A stretch of 51,888 bases of DNA from Alphaproteobacteria bacterium (lineage in GTDB: Bacteria; Pseudomonadota; Alphaproteobacteria; Rhizobiales; Xanthobacteraceae): assembly GCA_026400395.1 (NCBI GenBank), contig JAPLPD010000146.1, forward strand, positions 1-51,888. Reading direction: 5' to 3'. The notes under the pieces are model-generated. The model saw nothing but the letters and a program-made list of their open reading frames with translations, searched no databases and was not told the DNA's origin. A program made the translations under genes and the position numbers. This document shows, in pieces, positions 41,300 to 49,438 of this stretch. Position 1 is the stretch's first letter, and every line of letters begins with the position of its first letter.

Positions 41300-42187
41300 T
41301 CAGGCGCGCTGGGTCAGCCGGAACCCGAGCAGTACGACGCCGAGGCCGGCGAATTGCGGCAGGCTCGGGACGATGCCGAGCGCCACCCAGCCGATCAGCA
41401 GGACGCAGGGCGGCACCAGTGTGGTGAAAACGGCGGCGCGTCCGGCGCCGAGCAGCACCACCGCGCGGGTGAACAGGTAGATCGCGCCGGGGCCGGCCAG
41501 CAGACCCTGCATGACCGCCTGCAGCAGATTTTCCCAGAGCCCCAGCGCGGCCATGCGGCCGAAGCCTACGACCAAGCCATAAATCGGCAAGATGGCGAGC
41601 GATACCACGCTGATGGCGATCATGGCGCGGGTCGGCGGCACCCGCCATTTCCGCAGGAACATTCCGAAGATGGCGAAGAACGCGCCGGCCAGTACAAACA
41701 ACAGATCGCCGGCGATGCCATGGATGCCGATGGTGGTGATCGCCTCGCCGCCGATGACGATCAGCCCGGCGACGATGACCGCCGCGCCGGCCGCGCGCCG
41801 GGGCGGCAGCCGTTCGTTCAGTACGACGGTCGACAGCACGAGGCCGAGCAATGCCGCGGTCGCAGGCTGGATGATGCCGCCGTGTCCGAGCGGCACCAGC
41901 AGAAAGCCGGAATAGCTGACGAAGGACAGGCCGATACCGCCGAAGAACGTCAGGACGATGCCGCGGCTCCAACCGATGCCGTTGAGGTCCAGCAGTCCGC
42001 CGCGCAACGCGAGCGGCATCAATACGACGCCGGCCCAGAAGCAGCGGTGGAAGGTCAGGTCGGCCGGCGTAAAGCCGATATCGACCCCATGCCGGGCGGC
42101 GACGAATCCGGCCGCCCAGCACACCGCCGCGCCTGCGCCGCAGAGGACGCCGATGGCGGTGGCACTGAAGGGGGCCGACAGGTTCAT
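41300..42187 (-). CDS. EamA/DMT-family exporter
   Basis: This 295-residue protein has ten hydrophobic segments in two homologous halves, as in the drug/metabolite transporter superfamily: AAVCWAAGFVAARHGVDIGF in the first EamA unit, TAALLGLVLSTVVLNERLPP closing it, and ARAVVLLGAGRAAVFTTLVP with VALGIVPSL in the second. It likely exports a metabolite or amino acid. The frame continues to 43237 only as antisense of the BKACE gene. The start at 42187 leaves 99 bases to the divergent BKACE GTG. Confidence 0.85.
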   Translation of the reverse strand: MNLSAPFSATAIGVLCGAGAAVCWAAGFVAARHGVDIGFTPADLTFHRCFWAGVVLMPLALRGGLLDLNGIGWSRGIVLTFFGGIGLSFVSYSGFLLVPLGHGGIIQPATAALLGLVLSTVVLNERLPPRRAAGAAVIVAGLIVIGGEAITTIGIHGIAGDLLFVLAGAFFAIFGMFLRKWRVPPTRAMIAISVVSLAILPIYGLVVGFGRMAALGLWENLLQAVMQGLLAGPGAIYLFTRAVVLLGAGRAAVFTTLVPPCVLLIGWVALGIVPSLPQFAGLGVVLLGFRLTQRA

Positions 42188-42286
42188 GCCGCTTTGCCAT
42201 ACGCCAGGGCGGATAGGCGCGATAGGGCTTTCGCAAGTCGCGCCGGAGTGCTTAGGATCGCCGCCAAACAATGAGGGAGTGAGAAC

Positions 42287-43222
42287 GTGGCAGCCAAGAA
42301 CAAGGTCATCATCACCTGCGCCGTGACAGGGGCGATCCACACCCCGTCGATGTCGCCGCACCTGCCGATCACGCCGCAGCAGATCGCCGACGCGGCGCTG
42401 GGCGCCGCCGAAGCCGGCGCCGCGGTGGTTCACCTGCACGCCCGCAATCCGCAGGATGGCCGCCCGGATCAGACTCCCGAGGCATTTCTGCCCTTCGTGA
42501 AGGTCATCAAGCAGGCATCGAACGTCGTCATCAACCTGACCACCGGCGGTGCGCCGACCATGCTGGTTGAAGAGCGCGTGCGCCCGGCCGCCACACTCAA
42601 GCCGGAGGTTGCGTCGCTCAACATGGGCACGATGAACTTCGGGCTCTATCCGATGATCCCCCGATACAAGGGCAAGTTCAAATACGACTGGGAGGAGCCG
42701 TATCTCGAGGGTTCGAAGAAGGGAATGTTCAAGAACACCTTCGCCGATATCGAATATATCCTCACCACCTGCTCCGAGAACAACACCCGCTTCGAGATCG
42801 AGTGCTACGACATAGGCCATCTGTACACGCTGCGGCACTTCCTCGACCGCGGCCTGATCAAAGCGCCGCTGTTCATCCAATCGGTGTTCGGCATTCTTGG
42901 CGGCATTGGCGCGCATCCGGAGGACGTGATGCAGATGAAGCGCACCGCCGATCGCCTGTTCGGCGACCAGTATCACTGGTCGGTGCTGGGCGCGGGAGCC
43001 AACCAGATGCGGGTCGCGGCGATGGCCGCTTCGATGGGCGGAAACGTCCGCGTCGGCCTGGAGGATTCGCTCTGGATCGGACCGGGCAAGCTCGCGGAGT
43101 CCAATGCCCAGCAGGTGACGAGGGTGTGCCAGATCATCGAGGGTCTCGGGCTCGAAATCGCCAGTCCCGACGAGGCGCGCGAAATCCTTTCGCTCAAGGG
43201 CGGCGACAAGGTGAATTTCTAG
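42287..43222 (+). CDS. BKACE family (3-keto-5-aminohexanoate cleavage enzyme-like)
   Basis: This 311-residue TIM-barrel protein has the BKACE zinc site His49 and His51 (VVHLHARNPQDG), the ITCAVTGA N-terminus, FEIECYDIGHL, and the late GANQMRVAAMAASMGGNVRV, GLEDSLWIG. The family cleaves beta-keto acids with acetyl-CoA to acetoacetate and a CoA thioester. Its start is the GTG at 42287 after GAGGGAG. It is followed by the REP-like/GIY-YIG unit and is divergent from the EamA gene. The acid substrate cannot be named. Confidence 0.88.
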   Translation: MAAKNKVIITCAVTGAIHTPSMSPHLPITPQQIADAALGAAEAGAAVVHLHARNPQDGRPDQTPEAFLPFVKVIKQASNVVINLTTGGAPTMLVEERVRPAATLKPEVASLNMGTMNFGLYPMIPRYKGKFKYDWEEPYLEGSKKGMFKNTFADIEYILTTCSENNTRFEIECYDIGHLYTLRHFLDRGLIKAPLFIQSVFGILGGIGAHPEDVMQMKRTADRLFGDQYHWSVLGAGANQMRVAAMAASMGGNVRVGLEDSLWIGPGKLAESNAQQVTRVCQIIEGLGLEIASPDEAREILSLKGGDKVNF

Positions 43223-43232
43223 AGGGTGAGGT

Positions 43233-43275
43233 GTCATTCCGGGGCGCTCGCGGAGCGAGCGAGCCCGGAATCCAG
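43233..43275 (+). repeat. REP-like palindrome, family 1, left copy flanking the GIY-YIG remnant
   Basis: GTCATTCCGGGGCGCTCGCG, then AGCGAGCGAGCCCGGAATCC-AG. The arms GCTCGC / GCGAGC pair. Read in the same orientation, its end GAGCCCGGAATCCAG is identical to the end of the inverted copy at 43576-43618. It lies 15 bases before the nuclease's ATG. Confidence 0.88.
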
Positions 43276-43290
43276 ATACACGGCAAGACC

Positions 43291-43559
43291 ATGTTCGTGT
43301 ACCTCATGGCAAGCCGGAAGACGGCACGCTCTATTTAGGCGTGACGCGGGATTTGGTCCGGTGCGTCTACCAGCACAAGACCAAGGCGACGCCGGGCTTT
43401 ACGTCTCGCTATGCCGTCGATCGACTCGTTGCGATGACCCGATCACGGCAAATATCCCGCGAGAAGGACATCAAGAAATGGCGTCGGGCGTGGAAGGTGC
43501 GCCTGATCGAAGAAGAAAATCCCGATCGGCCGGACCTCTACTCGGATATTTGTCGCTGA
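43291..43559 (+). pseudogene. GIY-YIG nuclease family gene, frameshifted
   Basis: The ATG frame reads MFVYLMASRKTARSI and stops at 43336-43338; the next frame continues the family as GTLYLGVTRDLVRCVYQHKT, KATPGFTSRYAVDRLV, then REKDIKKWRRAWKVRLIEEE, NPDRPDLYSDI to TGA at 43557. Restoring one base near 43320 (AAGACGG to AAGAACGG) gives the family's RKNGTLYLG. A second damaged patch at about 43430-43455 lacks the usual aromatic stretch after DRLV; the adjacent frame there contains DDPITA, which relatives have at this place. GIY-YIG catalytic positions remain: VYL, YLG, Arg of DLVR, His of YQH, Glu of REKD. Intact relatives are about 95 residues. It is enclosed by inverted REP-like copies. Confidence 0.78.
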
Positions 43560-43575
43560 CCTTCTGAACTCGTAA

Positions 43576-43618
43576 CTGGATTCCGGGCTCGCGGGCTTTG
43601 CCCGCGCCCCGGTATGAC
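43576..43618 (-). repeat. REP-like palindrome, family 1, right (inverted) copy flanking the GIY-YIG remnant
   Basis: On the plus strand CTGGATTCCGGGCTCGCGGG, then CTTTGCCCGCGCCCCGGTATGAC. Read on the minus strand it begins GTCATACCGGGGCGCGGGC and ends GAGCCCGGAATCCAG, matching the left copy at 43233-43275 at both ends. Arms GCGGGC / GCCCGC surround a TTT loop. Confidence 0.88.
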
Positions 43619-43730
43619 TGCAGCGCGTCATCCCGCCGCGCATGCTTGCGGGGCTATTCCGGCCCGCCGAGGGATTTGTCGTTGCGTTTGCCGGCCGCCT
43701 GCCGCCATTTAGACGAGGCAAGGCGAGTCT

Positions 43731-45539
43731 ATGGAATCGATCGATTCAGTCAGCATCACCATCCTGTTCGGCGCCGTCCTGGTGCTCGCCGGCATCATGT
43801 CGAGCCTCGTCGCGCTGCGCTTTGGCGCGCCCTTGCTGCTGGTCTTCCTCCTGGTGGGCATGCTGGCCGGTGAATCCGGCATCGGCGGCATCAAATTCGA
43901 CGACGTGCGGTTGGCCTATACCGTCGGCTCGGTCGCGCTCGGCCTGATCCTGTTCGACGGCGGGCTGCGGACCAGGACCGCGACCTTCCGAAACGTGCTG
44001 GCGCCGGCGGGCCTGCTGGCGACCCTGGGCGTGCTGATCATCATGGCGCTGACCGCGCCGGTCGCCGTTTGGGCGCTGCAACTCAATTGGAGCGAGGGGC
44101 TGCTGGTCGGGGCGGTGATGGCATCGACGGACGCCGCGGCGGTTTTCTTCCTGCTGCACGCCAAGGGGCTGCGGCTTCGCCCTCGCGTGTCCGCGACCCT
44201 GGAAGTCGAATCCGGCATGAACGATCCGTTCGCGATCTTCCTCACGATCGTGCTGGTCGAGGTGCTGTTCTCCGGGCGGCAGGCATGGACCTCGATCGCG
44301 CTGCTCCTGGCGGAGAAGGGCGTTATCGGCGGCCTCATCGGTTGGGCCGGCGGGCACACGATGGTGCTGGTGCTCAATCGACTCGTGCTGCCCCAGGGCA
44401 TGCACGCGCCGTTCGTGGCGACCGGCGCGCTGGTCACCTTCGGCCTGGCCGAAGCGCTGCACGGATCGGGATTTCTCGCGGTGTATGTGGCCGGCCTTAT
44501 CGTCGGCAATCACGAGACGCGGGCGCACAACATTATCGTCACGTTCCTCGATGCCGCCACCTGGCTGGCGCAGATCGCCATGTTCGTGCTGCTCGGCCTG
44601 CTGGCTTGGCCCGAGCGCCTGCCGCAGCGCCTGCTGCCGGCGCTCGCGGTGGCGCTGGCGCTGATGCTGGTCGCGCGTCCCGCCGCGGTGCTGATCTGCC
44701 TCGCGCCGTTCCGCTTCAGCCTCCGCGAAAAGCTGTTCATCTCATGGGTCGGCCTGCGTGGGGCGGTGTCCGTGTTCCTCGCCTCGATCCCGATGCTGGT
44801 GGGGCTGCCCGGCGCGCACTTCTACTTCGACGTGGCCTTCGTGGTGGTCATGCTGTCGCTTTTGATCCAGGGCTGGACCATCGGCGTGGCCGGCCGGCTG
44901 CTACGCGTCGGCCTGCCGCGCATCGACGTCCGTGCGCGCCGCACCGAACTCGACCTGCCCGGCACCTTGAAGCACGAATTGGTCGGCTACCCGCTGGTGG
45001 CGGAAAGTCCGTTTCTGCGGCGCGGCATCAAGCCGTCGTGGGCCAAGCTCACGCTGGTGGTGCGCGACGAGCATGTGCAGACTCCCGAAGAGGCCGGCGA
45101 GGTTCGCGAGGGCGACCACGTCTATTTCCTCGCCCCGCCCGACCGGGTTCAGGCGCTCGACCGCTTCTTCGCCGACCGGCCGATGCAGGCGTCACCCGAC
45201 GCCGCTCTGGTCGAGGACTTCTTTGTGCCGGCCGATGTGACGCTGGGCGCGCTCGCGGAAATCTACGGACTGACGATCCCGCCACAAGACGCCGGCACCG
45301 TGCTGGCGGATTATTTCGCGGCCTATTTCATCAAGCACCCGCCGCGCCCAAACGACGCGATCCCGCTCGGACCGGTCAAGCTCGTGGCGCATACGGTGAC
45401 CGACGATCGTGTGGTCACGGTCGGTCTGCAACTCGCCGAGCCGGAGCCGCTTCCGCGCACTGTCTGGGATAGAGCCTGGATCAGGCTGCGCCGCGCGAGC
45501 CGCCGGGTGATGGCGCGGCTGCGCCGTCCGAAGCCCTAG
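43731..45539 (+). CDS. Potassium/proton antiporter, CPA1 type (CvrA/NhaP2-like)
   Basis: This 602-residue protein has a 12-13-helix CPA1 membrane domain (residues about 1-390) with LILFDGGLRT, GAVMASTDAAAVFFLL and the ion-site VESGMNDPFAIFLT, then a cytoplasmic part with a TrkA_C-like domain (ELVGYPLVAESPFLRRGIKP, VREGDHVYFLAPPDRV) and a CorC_HlyC/transporter-associated-like C-terminal section. It exchanges K+ or Na+ for H+. A Bradyrhizobium-type length is about 600. Its end overlaps the minus-strand gene at 45536 by four bases. Confidence 0.9.
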   Translation: MESIDSVSITILFGAVLVLAGIMSSLVALRFGAPLLLVFLLVGMLAGESGIGGIKFDDVRLAYTVGSVALGLILFDGGLRTRTATFRNVLAPAGLLATLGVLIIMALTAPVAVWALQLNWSEGLLVGAVMASTDAAAVFFLLHAKGLRLRPRVSATLEVESGMNDPFAIFLTIVLVEVLFSGRQAWTSIALLLAEKGVIGGLIGWAGGHTMVLVLNRLVLPQGMHAPFVATGALVTFGLAEALHGSGFLAVYVAGLIVGNHETRAHNIIVTFLDAATWLAQIAMFVLLGLLAWPERLPQRLLPALAVALALMLVARPAAVLICLAPFRFSLREKLFISWVGLRGAVSVFLASIPMLVGLPGAHFYFDVAFVVVMLSLLIQGWTIGVAGRLLRVGLPRIDVRARRTELDLPGTLKHELVGYPLVAESPFLRRGIKPSWAKLTLVVRDEHVQTPEEAGEVREGDHVYFLAPPDRVQALDRFFADRPMQASPDAALVEDFFVPADVTLGALAEIYGLTIPPQDAGTVLADYFAAYFIKHPPRPNDAIPLGPVKLVAHTVTDDRVVTVGLQLAEPEPLPRTVWDRAWIRLRRASRRVMARLRRPKP

Positions 45540-46093
45540 GACCGGGCGAGGGCACTGCGTTGCGCGGTCAGGCGCTGCACCAGGAATGCGCCGCCGAACA
45601 GCACCGCCGCCCAGAACAGATCGCCCGCGATTGTGTATTTCAGGAACGGCAGGCCGGCGGCATAGCACTGCATCAGGCCGGCCATGTCGGCGCTGTACAT
45701 TCCGCTGAACGCCCACACCGCGAAGTTGGTGGCTGCGAAGAACACCAGCGAACCTGCCAGCATCACGGGGACAACGACGCGAGGGGCGTGATGCCGCCGC
45801 GCCAGGATGCCGGCCACCGCCGGAAGCGTCAGCGCGGCGTAGACCACCGCCATCACCCGCCAATCATAGAACCCGCCGATCGCGTCGCCGATCAGCATGG
45901 CGGCGGGCGGCACCACGAGCGCAAGCCCGCGCCGCCGCAGCATCATGCCGGCGAACAGGGCGGAGGCGGCGACCGGTGAGACGTTCGGCACATGCAACAG
46001 TGTGCGAGCGGCGACGTCGAAGCCGATCAGGAATACGGCCAGCAGCGCGTCATGGCGGAACGCCATCGAGTCCTGGTTTTCCGGCGGGGTCAT
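45536..46093 (-). CDS. DUF6580-like putative membrane transport protein
   Basis: This 185-residue protein has about five hydrophobic segments (residues 15-35, 40-62, 78-95, 105-128, 155-178) with the conserved NVSPVAASALFAGMML at the start and AATNFAVWAFSGMYSADMAG, LPFLKYTIAGDLFWA later; this is the pattern of the DUF6580 putative transport family. Membership of the ECF S-component type has not been shown. It follows the B12-binding-like gene by 57 bases on the same strand, so the two may act together, for example in uptake of a corrinoid. Function is otherwise unknown. Confidence 0.7.
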   Translation of the reverse strand: MTPPENQDSMAFRHDALLAVFLIGFDVAARTLLHVPNVSPVAASALFAGMMLRRRGLALVVPPAAMLIGDAIGGFYDWRVMAVVYAALTLPAVAGILARRHHAPRVVVPVMLAGSLVFFAATNFAVWAFSGMYSADMAGLMQCYAAGLPFLKYTIAGDLFWAAVLFGGAFLVQRLTAQRSALARS

Positions 46094-46150
46094 CGAATCC
46101 TGCCTGTCTGTGCGAAACGCCAGCGTAGCATATCCGCCGGCGAAAATGTG

Positions 46151-46951
46151 TCAGGCCACCCGCGCCGAGCGCCGGCTCGCCCATTCCGCGATAATGCCTT
46201 CGATCGCATCCAGGCCATCGGTCAGCGCCGCCGGTCCGGGCTGCAGGATCAGCGGCGATTTGATCTCGCGGAGGAACCCGCCTCGCACCGCCGGGATGGC
46301 GTCGAAGCCGGGGCGGCCGGCAAACTTCGCCAGGACGAATTTCTTGCCGCACCATGAGCCGAACACGATATCGGGCTGCGCCGCGATCACCATTTCGGGC
46401 GTGACGACGCGCTCCTTGGCGCTCTTGCCTCCGGCGAGGTGCTTGAACACGTCGATGCCACCGGCGGCCTCCACCAGCTCCGACACCCAGCCAATGCCGG
46501 AGATCATCGGCTCGTCCCATTCCTCGAAATAGACTCGTGGCCGTCGCGGCAGCAGCGCGGCGCGCTCACGTGTTTGCGAAAGCCGCTGCTCCAGCGTGCG
46601 CGCCAATGCGTCGGCCTTTGCCCCCGCGCCGGCCAAAGCGCCGAGCGTGCGGATCATCGCGAAAATCCCGGCGATGTTGCGCTGGTTGAACGCATGCACC
46701 GCGACGCCGTGGCGGATCAGCTCGGCTGCGATGTCGGCTTGCAGATCGGAGAACGTCAGCACCAGGTCGGGATCGAGCGCCAGGATTTTCGGCACGTCGG
46801 CGCTGATGAAAGCCGACACCCGCGGCTTCTCCCGCCGCACCCGAGGCGGGCGCACCGCATAGCCCGACACCCCCGCGATGCGGCGGTCCTCGCCGAGGAG
46901 ATAGAGCGTCTCCGCGGTTTCTTCGGTCAGGCAGACAAGTCGGTCGTACAT
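46151..46951 (-). CDS. Cobalamin/iron-type periplasmic-binding-fold protein (BtuF-like), no signal peptide
   Basis: This 266-residue protein has the class III (BtuF/FhuD) fold: VCLTEETAETLYLLGEDRRI, FISADVPKILALDPDLVLTF, ELIRHGVAVHAFNQRNIAGI, YFEEWDEPMISGIGWVSELV, DIVFGSWCGKKFV and LILQPGPAALTDGLDAIEGI. No signal peptide is visible from either Met (46966 or 46951), which is usual for this subgroup labelled cobalamin-binding protein, and makes a cytosolic or non-ABC role likely. It lies 36 bases downstream of modC on the same strand and upstream of the DUF6580-like gene. Confidence 0.8.
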   Translation of the reverse strand: MYDRLVCLTEETAETLYLLGEDRRIAGVSGYAVRPPRVRREKPRVSAFISADVPKILALDPDLVLTFSDLQADIAAELIRHGVAVHAFNQRNIAGIFAMIRTLGALAGAGAKADALARTLEQRLSQTRERAALLPRRPRVYFEEWDEPMISGIGWVSELVEAAGGIDVFKHLAGGKSAKERVVTPEMVIAAQPDIVFGSWCGKKFVLAKFAGRPGFDAIPAVRGGFLREIKSPLILQPGPAALTDGLDAIEGIIAEWASRRSARVA

Positions 46952-46987
46952 GGCGGCATCATACACCGCCGTTATGTTGATGGACCG

Positions 46988-47680
46988 TCAGACCTGCGCT
47001 TCGTCCAGCAACTCCAGTCCGCCGGACGCAGCGACCCGGCCGTCCTCGATCCGCACCACCTGGGAGCACAGCCGCTGAATCTCACCGGCCTGATGGCTGA
47101 CGTAGATCATCGGCACCTTGGCCTCGTCGCGCAGCCGCGCCAGATACGGCAGGATTTCGAGCTTGCGCGCGCGGTCGAGCGAGGCGAGCGGCTCGTCGAG
47201 CAGCAGCAGCCGGGGCTTCATCAACAGCGCGCGGCCGATCGCCACCCGCTGGCGCTCGCCGCCGGAGAGGCGCCCGGGCCGGCGCGTCAGCAGCGCGCCG
47301 ATGTCGAGCAGCTCCACGATCCGTTCGCACCCGGCCGGATCGGCCGGCAGCCCGCTCATCCAGCGGCCGTAATCGAGATTGCGCGCCACCGTCATGTGCG
47401 GAAACAGCCGGCCCTCCTGGAACACGGTGCCGATGCGGCGGCGATGCGCCGGGACGTTGACGCGGGCGGCGCTGTCGAACAGCACCGTATCGTCCAGCGC
47501 GATGCGGCCGCGGTCCGGCGCGAGCAATCCGCCGATCATGCCGACCAGCGAACTCTTGCCTGCGCCGGAGGGGCCGAACAGCGCGGTTGCGCCGCCGGCG
47601 GCTTCGAATTTCACGGCGATGGTGAACTCGCCCAGCCGCTTTTCCACATCGACCGAAAGCATGCTGTTGTTCGGGATCAT
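46988..47680 (-). CDS. modC: Molybdate ABC transporter ATP-binding protein ModC, short form
   Basis: This 230-residue ATPase has Walker A GPSGAGKS at 36-43, signature LSGGERQ at 138-144, Walker B LLLLDEP at 158-164 and the switch His in YVSHQAGE. The transport identity comes from the operon (modA, modB upstream). The C-terminal TOBE/Mop molybdate-binding domain that makes E. coli ModC about 350 residues is absent; the protein ends shortly after the ABC domain (LELLDEAQV). It begins two bases after modB. An alternative start at 47662 gives MLSVDVEKR. Confidence 0.9.
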   Translation of the reverse strand: MIPNNSMLSVDVEKRLGEFTIAVKFEAAGGATALFGPSGAGKSSLVGMIGGLLAPDRGRIALDDTVLFDSAARVNVPAHRRRIGTVFQEGRLFPHMTVARNLDYGRWMSGLPADPAGCERIVELLDIGALLTRRPGRLSGGERQRVAIGRALLMKPRLLLLDEPLASLDRARKLEILPYLARLRDEAKVPMIYVSHQAGEIQRLCSQVVRIEDGRVAASGGLELLDEAQV

Positions 47681-47682
47681 GC

Positions 47683-48375
47683 TCAATCCCCGTGGTAGCG
47701 CATGCCGGCGCGGCGGGCGAACCACTCCGACGCGATCAGCGCTGCCAGCGCGATGACGATGGCGATGATGACGAGGCGCCCCGCCGCGGCGTCGCCGCCG
47801 GGCACCTGCGTCAGCGTGTAGATCGCCGCCGACAGGGTCTGCGTTTCGCCGGGGATGTTGGAGACGAACGTGATCGTGGCGCCGAACTCGCCCAGCGCCT
47901 TGGCGAAGGCGAGCACCGTGCCGGCGATAACGCCCGGGAGCGCCAGCGGCAGCGTCACCGTGAGGAACGTCCACGCGCCGGTGGCGCCGAGCGTTGAGGC
48001 TGCATCCTCCAGACGGCGGTCGATCGACTCGAACGACAGCCGGATCGCGCGCACCAGCAGCGGGAATGCCATCACGCCGCAGGCAAGCGCCGCGCCGGTC
48101 CAGCGGAAAGAGAACACGATGCCGATGTCGGCGAGGAAGGAGCCAAGCGCACCTTTCCGTCCGAACGCGATCAGCAGCAGGTAGCCGGTCACCACCGGCG
48201 GCAGCACCAGCGGCAGGTGCACCACGCCGTCGAGCAGCGCCTTGCCCCAGAAGTCCTTGCGCGCCAGCAGCCAGGCGATGGCGATGCCGAACGGCAGCGA
48301 CACCAGCGTCGCCACGATGGCGATGCGCAGCGACAGTTCAACCGCCGTCCATTCTTCGGGGGTAAGATTAAACAC
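47683..48375 (-). CDS. modB: Molybdate ABC transporter permease ModB
   Basis: This 230-residue inner-membrane protein has five to six hydrophobic segments and the permease EAA-type loop with the ModB pattern: HLPLVLPPVVTGYLLLIAFG, EDAASTLGATGAWTFLTVTL, AKALGEFGATITFVSNIPGE. The sequence LGEFGATI is typical of ModB. It lies between modA (15 bases upstream) and modC (two bases downstream), and with them forms a molybdate importer. Confidence 0.94.
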   Translation of the reverse strand: MFNLTPEEWTAVELSLRIAIVATLVSLPFGIAIAWLLARKDFWGKALLDGVVHLPLVLPPVVTGYLLLIAFGRKGALGSFLADIGIVFSFRWTGAALACGVMAFPLLVRAIRLSFESIDRRLEDAASTLGATGAWTFLTVTLPLALPGVIAGTVLAFAKALGEFGATITFVSNIPGETQTLSAAIYTLTQVPGGDAAAGRLVIIAIVIALAALIASEWFARRAGMRYHGD

Positions 48376-48390
48376 GGGCTGTGCAATGCA

Positions 48391-49182
48391 TTAGGTCGAC
48401 GGCTTGGCCGGCAGGAATGTGAAACCGTATTTCTCGAAGATGGCCTTCGCCTCGTTCGAGCGGATGAAGGCGAGATATTTCGTGGCGTCGGGCTTTGCGC
48501 CGGCCGTCAGCGCCACCGGATAGACGATCGCCGGATGCGAGTGCTCCGGGAACCGGCCGACGATCTTTACGTTCGGTTCGACCTTGGCGTCGGTCTCGTA
48601 GACGATGCCGAGCACCGCCTCGCCGCGGCCCACCAGGGTCAGCGCCGCGCGCACGTTCTCCGCCATGGCGAACTTCGGCTCGGCCGCTGTCCATGCGCCG
48701 AGCTTTTCCAGCGCCGCCTTGGCGTATTTTCCGACCGGAACAGCGCGCACATCGCCGGTGGCGATGCGGCCATCGCCCGCGAGCTTGGCGAGGTCGAAGC
48801 CCTGGCCGATGGTCACGTCGCCGATCTTGGAATCCTTCGGCGCGATCAGCACGAGCAGGTTGCCCAACAGGTTGGCGCGGGTGTCCTCCTTGATCAGCTT
48901 CTTGCCCGCGACGTAGTCCATCCATTCGAGATCGGCCGAGGCGAACAGGTCGGCCGGCGCACCGGACTCGATCTGCTTCGCCAGCGCCGACGAAGCCGCG
49001 AAGCTCGTCACCACTTTGATATTCGGATTGGCCTTGGTGAAGGCCGCGTTGATGTCGTCCACCGCGTTCTTCATCGACGCGGCGGCGAAAGTGGTGAGCG
49101 TGATGCTCTGGGCGCGCGCTGGCAGCGCGGCGAGCGAGACCGCTAACACGAGCGTGGCCAGCGTAAGGATGCGTTTCAGCAT
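48391..49182 (-). CDS. modA: Molybdate-binding periplasmic protein ModA
   Basis: This 263-residue protein has a signal peptide (LVLAVSLAALPARAQS) and the ModA opening ITLTTFAAASMKNAVDDINA with the oxyanion-binding Ser residues, SFAASSALAKQIESGAPADL, FASADLEWMDYV and GEAVLGIVYETDAKVEP. GGAGAA precedes the ATG. It heads the modABC operon on the minus strand, and delivers molybdate to ModB. Confidence 0.95.
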   Translation of the reverse strand: MLKRILTLATLVLAVSLAALPARAQSITLTTFAAASMKNAVDDINAAFTKANPNIKVVTSFAASSALAKQIESGAPADLFASADLEWMDYVAGKKLIKEDTRANLLGNLLVLIAPKDSKIGDVTIGQGFDLAKLAGDGRIATGDVRAVPVGKYAKAALEKLGAWTAAEPKFAMAENVRAALTLVGRGEAVLGIVYETDAKVEPNVKIVGRFPEHSHPAIVYPVALTAGAKPDATKYLAFIRSNEAKAIFEKYGFTFLPAKPST

Positions 49183-49438
49183 GGCGGTTCTCCGCGGCGC
49201 GATGGCGCCGAGTCAGGGATCGGGTCGGTGGATCGACCTGTCGGAATCGCCGTTCCGGACTGGGGCAGCGCGCGTGCAGCGCGCCGCTGGACTGTGTGTT
49301 GTCTAGCAAGTCCCGGCCGGTCTGTCACCGGGGGCGCAAATGCAGCCCGGTGCAGGGCGGTGCAGGTGAAATCGGAGCAGCCAAAACGCCGCGCTGCAAA
49401 CATTTGGTGCACGGGACTGTTCGATGTAAGCCGGACCG
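49183..49438. promoter_or_regulatory. Divergent control region between modABC and tupBCA
   Basis: This 256-base gap must hold promoters for both metal importers. It contains two direct GGTGCAGG words (about 49349-49365, within CCCGGTGCAGGGCGGTGCAGG) and a GC hairpin GCGCGC..GCGCGC around 49267-49283. No palindromic ModE box of the TATAT type can be recognised. Regulation by molybdate or tungstate is inferred only. Confidence 0.4.

Noticed and set aside
41300-43237. A 645-codon open frame on the minus strand
   Set aside because: Only the part from 42187 onward has a family match (EamA). The first 350 codons are antisense to the BKACE gene and show no recognisable motif; long antisense frames are expected in DNA this GC-rich.
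43628-43700. A third palindrome next to the GIY-YIG unit
   Set aside because: GTCATCCCGCCGCGCATGC looks repeat-like, but its arms pair poorly and no other copy is visible in the window.
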